Positions 25,873-35,238 of a stretch of DNA of 64,000 nt are shown here, piece by piece. Location of the stretch: the NCBI RefSeq assembly GCF_009936375.1, contig NZ_AP022332.1:1979501-2043500 (forward strand). The letters run 5' to 3'. Numbering within the stretch: position 1 is the stretch's first letter; each line of letters opens with the position of its first letter. Made by a program: the position numbers and the translations under genes. Source of the stretch: Methylosinus sp. C49. GTDB taxonomy: Bacteria; Pseudomonadota; Alphaproteobacteria; Rhizobiales; Beijerinckiaceae. The notes beneath the pieces are model-generated. The model saw nothing but the letters and a program-made list of their open reading frames with translations, made no database searches and was not told the origin of the DNA.

Positions 25873-26358
25873 CTACAACCAGCGGCGCGTTCTCGCGACA
25901 TAGGCGTCGAACTCGGCGCCGAACCGTTGCGACAAATGGCGCTCTTCCCGCTCTATCGCCAGCCGCTGCAGCAGAACGGCCGCCACGGGCGTGAGCAGGA
26001 GCATCCATGTCGAGCCGAGGGCGAGGCCGAGGCCCGCGATCAGCGCCACATGCGACACATAGATGGGGTTGCGCGACCATTGGTATGGTCCTGCGGTGAC
26101 GAGGCTCGAGACCGCGCGATCGGGCCGGATCGTGGTGCCTTGCCGCCGCATCAGCGACGCGCACCAGAGATCATTGGCGAGCGCGAGCGCGACGATGAGG
26201 CCGCCGGCGATGCGCGCGCCGAGCGGCCAGGCGCCCTCGGAGAGCGGCAGCAGCAGATCGAGCAGCGCCCCGCTGGCGATCGCCGCGAGGAGCAGCAAAG
26301 GCGGCCATGCGATCCGCGACGGCGGATCGGCCTCGGCTCGGCTGTCGTCGATGGACAT
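25873..26358 (-). CDS. isoprenylcysteine/phospholipid methyltransferase-like membrane protein
   Basis: A 161-aa membrane protein with about four helices and the family signature [20 protein letters not shown], which covers the SAM-binding RNPIY motif, and the C-terminal [13 protein letters not shown]. It belongs to the ICMT/PEMT superfamily, small integral methyltransferases acting on isoprenyl or lipid substrates; bacterial members are mostly uncharacterised. AGAGGAT lies 7-13 nt upstream of the ATG. It is probably the first gene of the copA transcript, with its stop 25 nt before the copA start. Confidence 0.87.
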   Translation of the reverse strand: MSIDDSRAEADPPSRIAWPPLLLLAAIASGALLDLLLPLSEGAWPLGARIAGGLIVALALANDLWCASLMRRQGTTIRPDRAVSSLVTAGPYQWSRNPIYVSHVALIAGLGLALGSTWMLLLTPVAAVLLQRLAIEREERHLSQRFGAEFDAYVARTRRWL

Positions 26359-26531
26359 GGGAAATCCTCTTTCTGCTCAGATCGCGTTGGCGGGAAGGTT
26401 TTTCAAGTTTCGATCGGATGAAAAGCGCGGCGCCGGGCTTTCTTGCCGTCCCGCCGCCGCCCGGCTATTTAACCGGCTCCCCCGGCGCGAGGAAAGTCGC
26501 GTGATGTTCCGGGCAGTTCGGGAAGGATCGA

Positions 26532-27686
26532 GTGACGACAGATCGCGCCAGCGGAGCGCTCGACTTCTACGCGGCGGACCTCGCGAGCCTTTCGGCGCAG
26601 GATCGCTTGCGCACGCTCGCGCCGCGTCGCGGGCTCGACTTCAGCTCCAATGATTTTCTCGCGCTCGCCGAGTCGCAGGAACTACGCGCCGCCGCCGCGG
26701 CGGCGCTGGCGCGCGGGGTTCCCATCGGCGCCGGCGGCTCACGTCTGCTGCGCGGCGACCATGAGGAGCATCAGGCTCTGGAGCGCGAGGCGGCCGCCTT
26801 TTTCCATGCGGAGAGCGCGCTTTTTTTCGGCGCCGGCTTCACCGCGAATGAGGCGCTGCTCTCGACCTTGCCGCAAAAGGGCGATCTCATCGTCCATGAC
26901 GCGCTCGTGCACGCCAGCGCGCATGAGGGCATGCGGCTCTCGCGCGCGAAGAGCGTCGCCGCCGCGCATAATGACGCCGACGCTTTCGCGGATCATATCG
27001 TGGCATGGCGCCGCGGCGGCGGCATGGGCCGGCCCTGGATCGTCGTCGAGAGCCTCTACAGCATGGACGGCGATTTCGCGCCGCTCGACGCTCTCGCCGA
27101 GATCGCCGCGCGTCACGACGGCTTTCTCCTCATCGACGAGGCGCATGCGACCGGCGTTCACGGCCCCGGCGGGCGCGGACTCGCCGCCGCGCTCGAGGGC
27201 CGCGACAATGTCGTCACGCTGCACACTTGCGGCAAGGCGCTCGGCGTCTCCGGCGGCCTCGTGCTGCTGCCCGCGACGCTGCGCGAATTCCTCATCAACC
27301 GCTGCAGGCAATTCATCTTCGCGACGGCGCCGTCGCCGCTCGTCGCCGCTTGCGTTCGCGCTGCGCTGCCGATTGTGGAGCAGGCGGAAGGACGCCGCGT
27401 CGCATTGCGCTCGCGCGTCGCGTTCGCCGCGCGCAAATTGGAGTGCGCGGGGCTCGCGCCGCCGCAATCGCAGATCGCGCCCGTCATCGTCGGCTCCAAT
27501 GCGCGCGCGCTGGCGCTGGCCGCGGCGATGCAGGCGCTGGGCTATGACATTCGCGCGATCCGCCCGCCGACCGTCGCGGAAGGAACCGCGCGTCTGCGCA
27601 TCTCGTTCACTCTGCATGTGAGCGAGGCGCAGGTTTCCGCCATGGTCGACGATCTGGCGCATGCGCTCGCGGGCCTGCCGGCATGA
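26532..27686 (+). CDS. bioF: 8-amino-7-oxononanoate synthase
   Basis: A 384-aa PLP enzyme that condenses pimeloyl-ACP or -CoA with alanine, the first committed step of biotin ring assembly. Features include [41 protein letters not shown] and the lysine segment [12 protein letters not shown]. Length matches BioF (about 385 aa). The GTG start at 26532 follows GGAAGG. It overlaps bioD by 4 nt. I saw no BioR-type box (TTATMKATAA) in the spacer before it, so the usual alphaproteobacterial regulator is not evident here. Confidence 0.93.
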   Translation: MTTDRASGALDFYAADLASLSAQDRLRTLAPRRGLDFSSNDFLALAESQELRAAAAAALARGVPIGAGGSRLLRGDHEEHQALEREAAAFFHAESALFFGAGFTANEALLSTLPQKGDLIVHDALVHASAHEGMRLSRAKSVAAAHNDADAFADHIVAWRRGGGMGRPWIVVESLYSMDGDFAPLDALAEIAARHDGFLLIDEAHATGVHGPGGRGLAAALEGRDNVVTLHTCGKALGVSGGLVLLPATLREFLINRCRQFIFATAPSPLVAACVRAALPIVEQAEGRRVALRSRVAFAARKLECAGLAPPQSQIAPVIVGSNARALALAAAMQALGYDIRAIRPPTVAEGTARLRISFTLHVSEAQVSAMVDDLAHALAGLPA

Positions 27687-28318
27687 CGCGCCTCGTCGTC
27701 GCCGGAACCGACACCAATGTCGGCAAGACGGTGTTTTCCGCCGCGCTCGCCGGCGCGCTCGGCGCTTATTATTGGAAGCCGGTGCAATCGGGCCTCGAGG
27801 GCGAGACGGACACAATGGCTGTCGCGCGGCTCTCGGGGCTTTCCGAAGAGAGGCTTCTGCCCGAGGCCTATCGCCTCCGCACGCCGGCCTCGCCGCATCT
27901 TTCCGCGCGCCTCGACGGGGTGGAGATCGATCCGGCGCGTCTGGCGCCGCCGGATCGCGCGCCGCTCGTCATCGAGACGGCCGGCGGGCTGATGACGCCG
28001 CTGACGGAAGCGTCTCTGACGATCGATCTCATCGCACGCTGGCGGCTTCCGGTCGTGCTCTGCGCGCGCACCACGCTCGGAACGATCAATCACAGCCTTT
28101 TGTCGCTCGAGGCGCTGCGACGGCGCGACATTCCGATCCTCGGCGTCGCTTTCATCGGCGAGGAGAATGAGGATACGCAGCGCATTATCGCGAAATTTTC
28201 CGGCGCGCGCGCGCTCGGCCGCCTGCCCTTTGTCGCGCCGCTCGGCGCCGAGACGCTGCGCGAGGCTTTCCTCGCGCATTTCCGCCTCGTCGATTTCGAT
28301 TCGCGTCTTCCGCAATGA
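27683..28318 (+). CDS. bioD: dethiobiotin synthetase
   Basis: A 211-aa P-loop ATPase catalysing ureido-ring closure in biotin synthesis. The nucleotide-binding motif GTDTNVGKT lies at residues 8-16, YWKPVQSG gives the substrate lysine, and [10 protein letters not shown] the Mg-linked loop. Its ATG overlaps the bioF stop (ATGA). The family is homodimeric and cytosolic. A repeat element follows shortly after its stop. Confidence 0.93.
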   Translation: MTRLVVAGTDTNVGKTVFSAALAGALGAYYWKPVQSGLEGETDTMAVARLSGLSEERLLPEAYRLRTPASPHLSARLDGVEIDPARLAPPDRAPLVIETAGGLMTPLTEASLTIDLIARWRLPVVLCARTTLGTINHSLLSLEALRRRDIPILGVAFIGEENEDTQRIIAKFSGARALGRLPFVAPLGAETLREAFLAHFRLVDFDSRLPQ

Positions 28319-28326
28319 CGCCCCTT

Positions 28327-28402
28327 CGTCATTGCGAGCGCAGCCAAGCAATCCAGAGCCATGAGGCGGCTTCTGGATTGCTTCGTCGCTGCGTTCCTCG
28401 TG
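28327..28402. repeat. REP-like palindromic repeat
   Basis: AAGCAATCCAGA (28346-28357) pairs perfectly with TCTGGATTGCTT (28372-28383) across a 14-nt loop, and the flanking CATTGCGAGCGCAGC and GTCGCTGCG extend it imperfectly. The core matches a palindromic repeat widespread in alphaproteobacterial intergenic DNA (forms of CATTGCGAG...AAGCAATCCAG). It separates bioD from the lipoprotein gene. It may act as a terminator or be a relic of a small mobile element. Confidence 0.7.
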
Positions 28403-28472
28403 CGGAGGAACTTGGGCGCGCCGGCTATGTCGCGGCGAACGACAATGCGCGCCGCATCGAGGAGTGCGCGGC

Positions 28473-29192
28473 ATGATGGCGCGGCGCTCGTTCCTTTCCA
28501 TTGCGGCGTCGCTCGGCGGCGCGTTGGCGCTCGCGGGCTGCGACAAGCCGGGTTCCGGCGCGGCGTATCGCTACCGCCTGACGCTGGACGTCGAGACGCC
28601 GGAAGGCGCGAAGACGGGTTCGAGCGTCATCGAGGTGCGGACATGGGAAACGCATTTCGAGGGCAAACGCACCAATCACGAGGTGACGGGCCAGGCGGTC
28701 GTCGTCGATCTCGGCGCGCGCGGGCTACTGTTCGCGCTGCTCGCGGGGCGCGGCGAAAATGGCGGGCTCGGCTCAGTGGACCATGCCGCCTATCTGCCGG
28801 CGCTCGTGGCGCTGCGCGGGAAAAAACTGCGAGATTCCGATCCGGAATTCCAGAAAAAATTGTCCTCGACAGGCGGCGGCGACCTGATCGACAAGGAAAT
28901 CCCGTTTCTCGTGCGCTTTCGCGACATCGATGATCCGAAGAGCGTCGAGGCGGTCGATCCGAACGATCTTGCAAAGAGCTTCGGCGAGGGCGTGCGCTTG
29001 AAGCGCGCGACGATTGAGATGACGAACGATCCGGTGACGACGGGGATAGAGACGAAGTTGGGGTGGATGAACTGGCCGCATGAGATTTTGGTTGATTATC
29101 CGGACGGCAGAGCGCCGATGCGTCTACCTGACGTAAGCCCGCGTGGATGGGTAACCCTAAGCATCGTAACTTTCATTGCGAGGCCCCAATGA
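28473..29192 (+). CDS. hypothetical lipoprotein (Tat or Sec signal)
   Basis: About 239 aa. The N-terminus ARRSFLSIAASLGGALALAGC has a twin-arginine-like start and a lipobox (ALAGC), so it is probably a cell-envelope lipoprotein. The rest is beta-rich with no recognised motif (VIEVRTWETHFEGKRTNHEV, FLVRFRDIDDPKSVEAV). GAGGAG precedes the ATG at 28473 by 8 nt. The last residues (WVTLSIVTFIARPQ) fall in a sequence resembling the repeat described upstream, so the original C-terminus may have been altered. It is placed between bioD and bioA, but a biotin role is not shown. Confidence 0.65.
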   Translation: MMARRSFLSIAASLGGALALAGCDKPGSGAAYRYRLTLDVETPEGAKTGSSVIEVRTWETHFEGKRTNHEVTGQAVVVDLGARGLLFALLAGRGENGGLGSVDHAAYLPALVALRGKKLRDSDPEFQKKLSSTGGGDLIDKEIPFLVRFRDIDDPKSVEAVDPNDLAKSFGEGVRLKRATIEMTNDPVTTGIETKLGWMNWPHEILVDYPDGRAPMRLPDVSPRGWVTLSIVTFIARPQ

Positions 29193-29307
29193 CGATTTCC
29201 AGCGAACTATTTCTCGCGATCCTCGCGATGGATTCTTACAATCGCGGCTACGGCGCCGGAATTGATTTTGGCCGGAATTCTAATGACGACAGCCAAAGGA
29301 GACGGTA

Positions 29308-30561
29308 ATGACATCGCCCGTCTGGCGCCCTTTCACCCAGCACGCTCTGCAGAAGGAGGCGATCCTCGTCGCGCGCGGGGAGGGGGCCTGGCTCGAATGC
29401 GCGGACGGCCGCCGCATTCTCGACGCCATCTCCTCCTGGTGGGTCATCACCCATGGCCATCGCCATCCGAGGATCGTGCGGGCGATCAAAAATCAGGTGG
29501 ACCAGCTCGATCAGGTGATCTTCGCGGGCTTCACCCATGAGCCGGCGGAGACGCTCGCGCGCCGCCTCGTCGCGCTGACGGCGCCGGGGCTCGATCATGT
29601 GTTCTATTCCGACAGCGGCTCCACATCGGTGGAGGTCGCGATCAAGATGGCGCTCGGCTATTTTCGCAATCGCGGCGTCGCGCGCAATCGCGTCATCGCG
29701 CTCGAGCATGGCTATCACGGCGACACGATCGGCGCCATGTCCACTGGCGCGCGCTCCGTCTTCAACGCGGCCTATGAGCCGCTGCTGTTCGATGTGACAC
29801 GCATTCCTTTTCCGAGCGCAGGCTGCGAGCAGCAGACGCTCGACGCGCTGGAGGCGGCCTGCCGCGGCGCCGACGCCGCCGTTTTCGTCGTCGAGCCGCT
29901 CGTCCTCGGCGCCGGCGGCATGCTCGTCTATGGCGCCGATACGCTGCGCGAGATGCGGCGCATCTGCGCTGCGCATGGCGTGCTCTTCGTCGCCGATGAG
30001 GTGATGACCGGCTTCGGCCGCACCGGAACGCTCTTCGCGTGCGAGCAGGCGGGAATCGTTCCCGATATCGCCTGCTACGCCAAAGGCATCACCGGCGGCT
30101 CATTGCCGCTCGCCGTGACCATGTGCTCCGCGGAGATTTTCGAGGCGCATTATTCCACCGATCGCGCGCGCACTTTCTTTCATTCGAGCTCCTTCACCGC
30201 CAATCCCATCGCCTGCGCCGCGGCGCTGGCCAATCTCGACATTTGGGAGAGCGAGGGCGTGCGCGGGCGCGTCGCGCATCTTTCGGCGATGCAGGAGGAG
30301 CGTCTGCTGCGCTTCGCAAATGACGCGCGCTTTTCCAATGTGCGGCGCATCGGCACGATAGCGGCGCTCGATCTGCGCGCCCGCGACGCCGGCTATCTCG
30401 CGACCATCGGGCCGGCGCTCTATGAATTCTTCATCTCGCGCGGCTTGTTGCTGCGACCGCTCGGCAACACGATCTATATTCTGCCGCCCTATTGCACAGA
30501 GGCGAGCGAGCTCGATGCGCTCTATGCGGCGATCAACGAGGCGGGAGATCGTTTCTGCTGA
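29308..30561 (+). CDS. bioA: adenosylmethionine-8-amino-7-oxononanoate aminotransferase
   Basis: A 417-aa class III PLP aminotransferase that converts 8-amino-7-oxononanoate (KAPA) to 7,8-diaminopelargonate using SAM as amino donor. WRPFTQH near the start, SSWWVITHGHRHP, YSDSGSTSVEVAIKMA, the DEVMTGFGRTG loop and the lysine in YAKGITGGSLPL are all BioA hallmarks. AAGGAGA precedes the ATG by 6-8 nt. With bioF and bioD it completes three of the four late biotin steps; bioB is not in the window. Confidence 0.94.
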   Translation: MTSPVWRPFTQHALQKEAILVARGEGAWLECADGRRILDAISSWWVITHGHRHPRIVRAIKNQVDQLDQVIFAGFTHEPAETLARRLVALTAPGLDHVFYSDSGSTSVEVAIKMALGYFRNRGVARNRVIALEHGYHGDTIGAMSTGARSVFNAAYEPLLFDVTRIPFPSAGCEQQTLDALEAACRGADAAVFVVEPLVLGAGGMLVYGADTLREMRRICAAHGVLFVADEVMTGFGRTGTLFACEQAGIVPDIACYAKGITGGSLPLAVTMCSAEIFEAHYSTDRARTFFHSSSFTANPIACAAALANLDIWESEGVRGRVAHLSAMQEERLLRFANDARFSNVRRIGTIAALDLRARDAGYLATIGPALYEFFISRGLLLRPLGNTIYILPPYCTEASELDALYAAINEAGDRFC

Positions 30562-30610
30562 AAGCGTCGCGTCCGTCGTCGCGAGAGACGGCGGCTCGCC
30601 GCCTTATCCC

Positions 30611-33600
30611 TCACTCCGCCGCCATCTTCAGATCGGGCTTGATCGCGTAATATTCGCCATAGAGCCGCGCGATATCGGCGCGCGCCTCCAGCACGCTGCG
30701 GGCGCGTATGTGGCCGAAACCGCGGATCTTCTCCGGTATGCGCGCCAGCGCGACGGCGGTGGCGTGATTGGCCGGCGACAGGCGCGGCAGAATATCGTCC
30801 AGCAGCGTCTGATAATCGGCGAGCATCTTGCGCTCGGCGATGCGGTCGCTGTCGGGACGGAACGGATCGAGAATGGTGCCGCGCAGGCCCTTGAAGCGCG
30901 CCAGCCATTTCAGCACATGGAACATCCAGGGGCCGAAGGTGATCTTGCGCGAGCCGCCAATGTCGTTCTTGCGCTGGAAGGCGACGAGATTGGGCGCGAG
31001 ATGCAGCTCCATGCGCAGATCGCCCTCGAAGATCTCGGCGAGCTGGCGCTGGAAAGAGCCATCCGTGTAGAGCCGCGCCACCTCGAACTCGTCCTTGGCG
31101 GACATCAGCTTGAACAGACCGCGCGCCACCGCCTCGGTCAGCTCCTTCGTGCCCGGAACGCGCTCCTTCTCGAGCCGCGCGACGGCGTCGACGCGTGCAC
31201 GATAGCGGGCGGCGTAAGCGGCGTTCTGATAATCGGTGAGGAAGGCGACGCGGCGATCGATCATCTCCTCGAGGCTCTGCGAAACGTCACGAGTCGGATT
31301 GCGCTCGCGCAATGAGGAGACGACGGTCGTCACGCTCGAAAGATCATGCGCGGCGCGGCGGCCCCAGGCGAAGGCGGAATGATTCATCGCCACCGCCTCG
31401 CCATTCAGCTCGATCGCGCGCAAGAGCGCGGCCTCGGAGAGCGGCAGCAATCCCTTCTGCCAGGCGTAGCCGAGCATGAACATATTGGCGGCGATGGAAT
31501 CGCCCAGCAGCGCCAGCGCCAGCTCCGTCACATTGAGGAAATCGACGCGCGCGCCGGCGGCCTCGCGTATGGCGCGCTCGATGAGCTGCGCCGGCAGCAC
31601 GAAATCGGGGTCGCGCTCGATGTCGCCGGGAAATACCTCGGCGCTGTTGACGACGACGTGGCTGCGCGCGGGATCGATCGCCGCGAGTATCTGCTTGCCG
31701 CCGGCGACGACGAGATCGCAGCCCAGCACGAGATCGGCCTCGCCCGCTGCGATGCGGATCGCGTGAACCGCGTCTGGCGTGCGGCCGATCTTCACATGGC
31801 AATAGACGGCGCCGCCCTTCTGCGCGAGGCCGGCCATATCGATGACGCCGACGCCCTTGCCCTCGAGATGCGCGGCCATGCCGAGAATGGCGCTCACCGT
31901 GACGACGCCAGTCCCGCCTATGCCGGCGACGAGCACGCCATAAGGCGCTGCGCCGATCTGCGGAACGGCGGGCTCCGGCGGCGGCGGACATTGCGTCTCG
32001 CTGGTCGGCGCGGCCTTTTTCATGCGCGCGCCATGCACGGTGACGAAGCTCGGGCAGAAGCCCTCGAGGCAGGAGAGATCCTTGTTGCAGCTCGATTGGT
32101 CGATGCGGCGCTTGCGGCCGAACTCCGTCTCCAGCGGCTGCACCGACACGCAATTGGAGGCGCGGCCGCAATCGCCGCAGCCTTCGCAGACCAGCTCATT
32201 GATGACGACGCGCACATCCGGGTCGGGATATTCGCCGCGCTTGCGGCCGCGACGCTTCTCGGTGGCGCAGGTCTGATCGTAAATCAGAATGGTGACGCCA
32301 TCCGTCGCGGCCAGCTCGCTCTGCACGCTGTTGATGACGTTGCGGTGATAAATGTCGAGGCCCGGCGGCCATTGAATATCGGAGGCGTATTTGTGCGGCT
32401 CGTCGGAGACGAGCGCGATTCTGGCGACGCCTTCCGCCGCGACCTGATGCGCTATGGCCTCGACGGTGAGATCACCCTCATGCGCCTGTCCGCCGGTCAT
32501 GGCGACGACGCCATTGAAGAGAATCTTGAAGGTGATGTTCGTCTTCGTCGCGACGGCGAAGCGAATGGCCAGCGAGCCGGAGTGATTATAGGTGCCGTCG
32601 CCGAGATTTTGGAACACATGCTTGCGCGTCGAGAAGGGCGCCTCGCCGATCCAATTGGCGCCTTCGCCGCCCATATGCGTGTAGCCCTCGGTCGAGCGGT
32701 CCATCCATTGCGCCATATAATGGCAGCCGATGCCCGTATAGGCGCGCATGCCGTCCGGCACATGGGTAGATGTCGAATGCGGGCAGCCGGAGCAGAAATG
32801 CGGCACGCGCACGCCGACGTCGGTCAGCGATTTGCGGCGCTCCTGCATATGCTCGAGCCGGCGCACGCGCCCTTCGAGATCATCCGAGCTAACGTAGTTC
32901 AGCAGCCGCCGGCCGATGGCGATGGCGACGTCATTGGCGTCGAGCGAGCCCTTCACCGGGAAGAGCCATTCGCCGACCTCGTCCTTCTTGCCGATGCAGA
33001 TGGGCTGATGCGACGAGCCATAGAGCTGCTCGCGCAGCTGCACCTCGATCAGCGAGCGCTTCTCCTCGACGACGATGACGAGATCGAGCCCGCGCACGAA
33101 CTCGCGCAGGCCTTGCGGCTCCAGCGGCCAGGGGCAGGCGATCTTGTAGAGGCGCAGGCCGTAATCATTGGCCTTCACCTCGTCTATGCCGAGATCGTCC
33201 ATCGCCTGGCGCACGTCGAGATAGGATTTGCCGACAGTGATGACGCCGATCTTGGCGGCGGGGCCGCCGGAGGTGATGATGCGATTGAGGCGATTGGCGC
33301 GGATGAAGGCGAGCATGGCGTCGCGCTTGCTCTCCTGCATGCGCGCTTCCTGCGTCAGCACCGGATCGCGCGGACGTATGTTGAGGCCGCCCGGCGGCAT
33401 CAAAAAATCGAGCGGCGCGATGGGGCGCACGCGATCGAGCGAGCCGTCGACGGAGGCGGTGGACTCCACCGTGTCCTTGATGAGCTTCAGGCCGGTCCAG
33501 ACGCCGGCGTAGCGCGACAGCGCGAAGCCCATGAGGCCGTAATCGAGAATTTCCTGCACGCCGGCCGGCGAGAGGATCGGCATCATCATATCGACGAAGA

Positions 33601-34120
33601 CGAACTCCGACTGATGCGCTGTGGTGGAGGATTCCGCCGTATGGTCGTCGCCCATCAGCGCCAGCACGCCGCCATTGCGCGAGGAGCCGGCGAGATTGAC
33701 ATGGCGCAGCGCGTCGCCGGAGCGATCGACGCCCGGCCCCTTGCCGTACCAGACGGAAAAGACGCCGTCATATTTGCCTTCGCCGCGCATCTCCGCCTGC
33801 TGCGCGCCCCAAATGGCGGTGACGGCGAGATCCTCGTTGAGGCCCGGCATGAACAATATGTCGTTCTTGTCGAAGAGCGGCTTCGCCTTGTGCAGCTGCG
33901 CATCCATGCCGCCGAGCGGCGAGCCGCGATAGCCGGAGACGAGGCCCGCCGTGCGCAGGCCGGCGCGACGATCCATCTCCTTCTGCATCAGCAGAAGACG
34001 CACGATCGCCTGCGTGCCGTTGATGAGCACATGCGTCTTGGAAAGATCGAAGCGATCAACGAGGGACACGTCGCCTAGGGCGGGGCCGGTTGTCGTGGCG
34101 CCGGCGACTTCATCCGCCAT
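30611..34120 (-). CDS. indolepyruvate ferredoxin oxidoreductase family protein (IorAB-type fusion)
   Basis: A 1169-aa cytosolic enzyme joining alpha-type and gamma-type subunits. The N-terminal half carries pyrimidine- and thiamine-diphosphate-binding regions (SGYRGSPLGGMD, HFCSGCPHST, GGEGANWIG). A Cys-rich Fe-S segment follows at about residues 645-690 (CEGCGDC, CNKDLSCLEGFCPS), and the C-terminal part has the gamma domain (GIGGTGVVTVSAIL). It oxidatively decarboxylates aryl- or branched-chain 2-oxoacids to acyl-CoA, passing electrons to ferredoxin. The length matches alphaproteobacterial fused homologues. GGAG lies 9 nt before the ATG. It is convergent with bioA, with no partner gene adjoining. 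Confidence 0.92.
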   Translation of the reverse strand: MADEVAGATTTGPALGDVSLVDRFDLSKTHVLINGTQAIVRLLLMQKEMDRRAGLRTAGLVSGYRGSPLGGMDAQLHKAKPLFDKNDILFMPGLNEDLAVTAIWGAQQAEMRGEGKYDGVFSVWYGKGPGVDRSGDALRHVNLAGSSRNGGVLALMGDDHTAESSTTAHQSEFVFVDMMMPILSPAGVQEILDYGLMGFALSRYAGVWTGLKLIKDTVESTASVDGSLDRVRPIAPLDFLMPPGGLNIRPRDPVLTQEARMQESKRDAMLAFIRANRLNRIITSGGPAAKIGVITVGKSYLDVRQAMDDLGIDEVKANDYGLRLYKIACPWPLEPQGLREFVRGLDLVIVVEEKRSLIEVQLREQLYGSSHQPICIGKKDEVGEWLFPVKGSLDANDVAIAIGRRLLNYVSSDDLEGRVRRLEHMQERRKSLTDVGVRVPHFCSGCPHSTSTHVPDGMRAYTGIGCHYMAQWMDRSTEGYTHMGGEGANWIGEAPFSTRKHVFQNLGDGTYNHSGSLAIRFAVATKTNITFKILFNGVVAMTGGQAHEGDLTVEAIAHQVAAEGVARIALVSDEPHKYASDIQWPPGLDIYHRNVINSVQSELAATDGVTILIYDQTCATEKRRGRKRGEYPDPDVRVVINELVCEGCGDCGRASNCVSVQPLETEFGRKRRIDQSSCNKDLSCLEGFCPSFVTVHGARMKKAAPTSETQCPPPPEPAVPQIGAAPYGVLVAGIGGTGVVTVSAILGMAAHLEGKGVGVIDMAGLAQKGGAVYCHVKIGRTPDAVHAIRIAAGEADLVLGCDLVVAGGKQILAAIDPARSHVVVNSAEVFPGDIERDPDFVLPAQLIERAIREAAGARVDFLNVTELALALLGDSIAANMFMLGYAWQKGLLPLSEAALLRAIELNGEAVAMNHSAFAWGRRAAHDLSSVTTVVSSLRERNPTRDVSQSLEEMIDRRVAFLTDYQNAAYAARYRARVDAVARLEKERVPGTKELTEAVARGLFKLMSAKDEFEVARLYTDGSFQRQLAEIFEGDLRMELHLAPNLVAFQRKNDIGGSRKITFGPWMFHVLKWLARFKGLRGTILDPFRPDSDRIAERKMLADYQTLLDDILPRLSPANHATAVALARIPEKIRGFGHIRARSVLEARADIARLYGEYYAIKPDLKMAAE

Positions 34121-34593
34121 ACGTATTCTCTCCTCGCTCGGCGCGACGCCCTCGCGGGTCGCCCCGCTCGCGCAGGGCCGCGCGACGTCATCGTCTCGGA
34201 GAGGGGCGCGAGGCCCGCTCCCCCTATGAAGCGTTGCCGCTCGAAAGCTCTCGCGCGAGGCGCTTTCGAAAGAGTCATATTGCGGATTTGCGCGTCGGCG
34301 GAAAGACTCCCGTCCTCCTCATCCGTGAAAATCCGTATCCCATCCGCGAGGGATGGTCGCCGCCGCCCCCGGCGCGACCCGCCCGGCTTGTCCTTGCGGC
34401 GCCAGGCGTGGCATTATACGTCACGACGCGCGACGCCAGCAAGCGAGCCTTCGCGGGCGCCGAAAAAGCAGTCGAAACAGAGCGCCCGGCCCTGTTTCCG
34501 CCGCCTTCCGCGACTAGAGGGTCCGCGCGTGGAGCCGGAGCGATTCGCGGGACCGGAGACGGGCGCCGCGGCCCCATCGAGGCGAGAGCCCCT
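34121..34593. other. gene-free spacer with two small inverted repeats
   Basis: A 473-nt divergent spacer without a convincing gene. TCGAAAGC (34241-34248) and GCTTTCGA (34262-34269) enclose the self-complementary CTCGCGCGAG and could fold as a hairpin in the leader of the oxidoreductase. GAAACAG (34474-34480) and CTGTTTC (34492-34498) pair across 11 nt upstream of the DUF1007 gene. A short stretch at 34549-34566 vaguely resembles a cobalamin B12 box but lacks the rest of that riboswitch. Confidence 0.5.
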
Positions 34594-35238
34594 ATGCCGA
34601 GAAGATTCGCATTCGCTTCGCTGACCCTCGCCATGGCGCTCGCCGCCGTCCCGGCCGCCGCGCATCCGCATGTCTGGGTCGCCATGCGCAGCGAGATCGT
34701 GTTCACGCCGGACGGCAAGATCAAAGGCGTGCGCCACGCCTGGACCTTCGACGAAATGTATTCCGCCTTCGCGCTGCAAGGGCTCGGCAAGGACGGCAAG
34801 CCGCCGAGCCGCGAGGAGCTCGCGCCGCTCGCCAAGACCAACGCCGAATCGCTCGCCGAATTCGACTATTTCACCTTCGCGAAATATCAGAACGCCAAAG
34901 CCGCCTTCGGCCCGCCGGAGGATGTGTGGCTCGAGGCCGACGACAAGCGCATTGTCACCATGCATTTTACGCTGCCGCTGGAAAAGCCGCTGCCGGCGCA
35001 AAAGCCTTTCTCCTTCCAGACCTATGATCCGACCTATTTCGTCGCCTTCGATCTCGAGAAGCAAAATCCGGTGACGCTCGCCGGCGCTCCGGCGGGGTGC
35101 TCCACCAGCGTCGTGGAGCCGAAGCCGCTGCTCGCCGTCGACACGCAAAAGCTCAGCGAAGCCTTTTTCGCCAATATGTCGCCCGGCGCCGATTTCGGCA
35201 TGAAGCTCGCCGCGCGCATCGTGGTGGCCTGCCCGTGA
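34594..35238 (+). CDS. DUF1007 family periplasmic protein
   Basis: A 214-aa protein with an N-terminal signal peptide (FASLTLAMALAAVPAAA) directly followed by HPHVWV, the conserved DUF1007 opening that may bind metal, then KGVRHAWTFDEMYSAF. The family is found next to NicO-type nickel or cobalt transporters, as here: the next gene overlaps its stop (GTGA at 35235-35238). It is probably a periplasmic metal-binding partner for uptake or export. The upstream in-frame region back to 34090 has shadow composition, so the start at 34594 is preferred. Confidence 0.87.
   Translation: MPRRFAFASLTLAMALAAVPAAAHPHVWVAMRSEIVFTPDGKIKGVRHAWTFDEMYSAFALQGLGKDGKPPSREELAPLAKTNAESLAEFDYFTFAKYQNAKAAFGPPEDVWLEADDKRIVTMHFTLPLEKPLPAQKPFSFQTYDPTYFVAFDLEKQNPVTLAGAPAGCSTSVVEPKPLLAVDTQKLSEAFFANMSPGADFGMKLAARIVVACP

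Noticed and set aside
26432-26465. Inverted repeat GCCGGGC/GCCCGGC before bioF
   Set aside because: Short stem with a 20-nt loop and no U run, in GC-rich sequence; not convincing as a terminator or operator.
31346-34078. 910-codon open frame antisense to the indolepyruvate oxidoreductase
   Set aside because: It mirrors the codon structure of the real gene in GC-rich DNA, is His/Arg/Ala-rich without domains, and has no proper start signal. Similar shadows lie opposite mdtB (47284-49488), copA (22929-24902), the DUF255 gene (11465-13558), the amine oxidase (13454-15637) and hpnN (53339-55429).
34549-34566. Cobalamin riboswitch B12-box-like sequence (GGACCGGAGACGGGCG) upstream of DUF1007
   Set aside because: About 12 of 16 positions fit the box, but no GCCACTG, GGGAAGG or other conserved part of the riboswitch was found in the spacer, so chance in GC-rich DNA is likelier.
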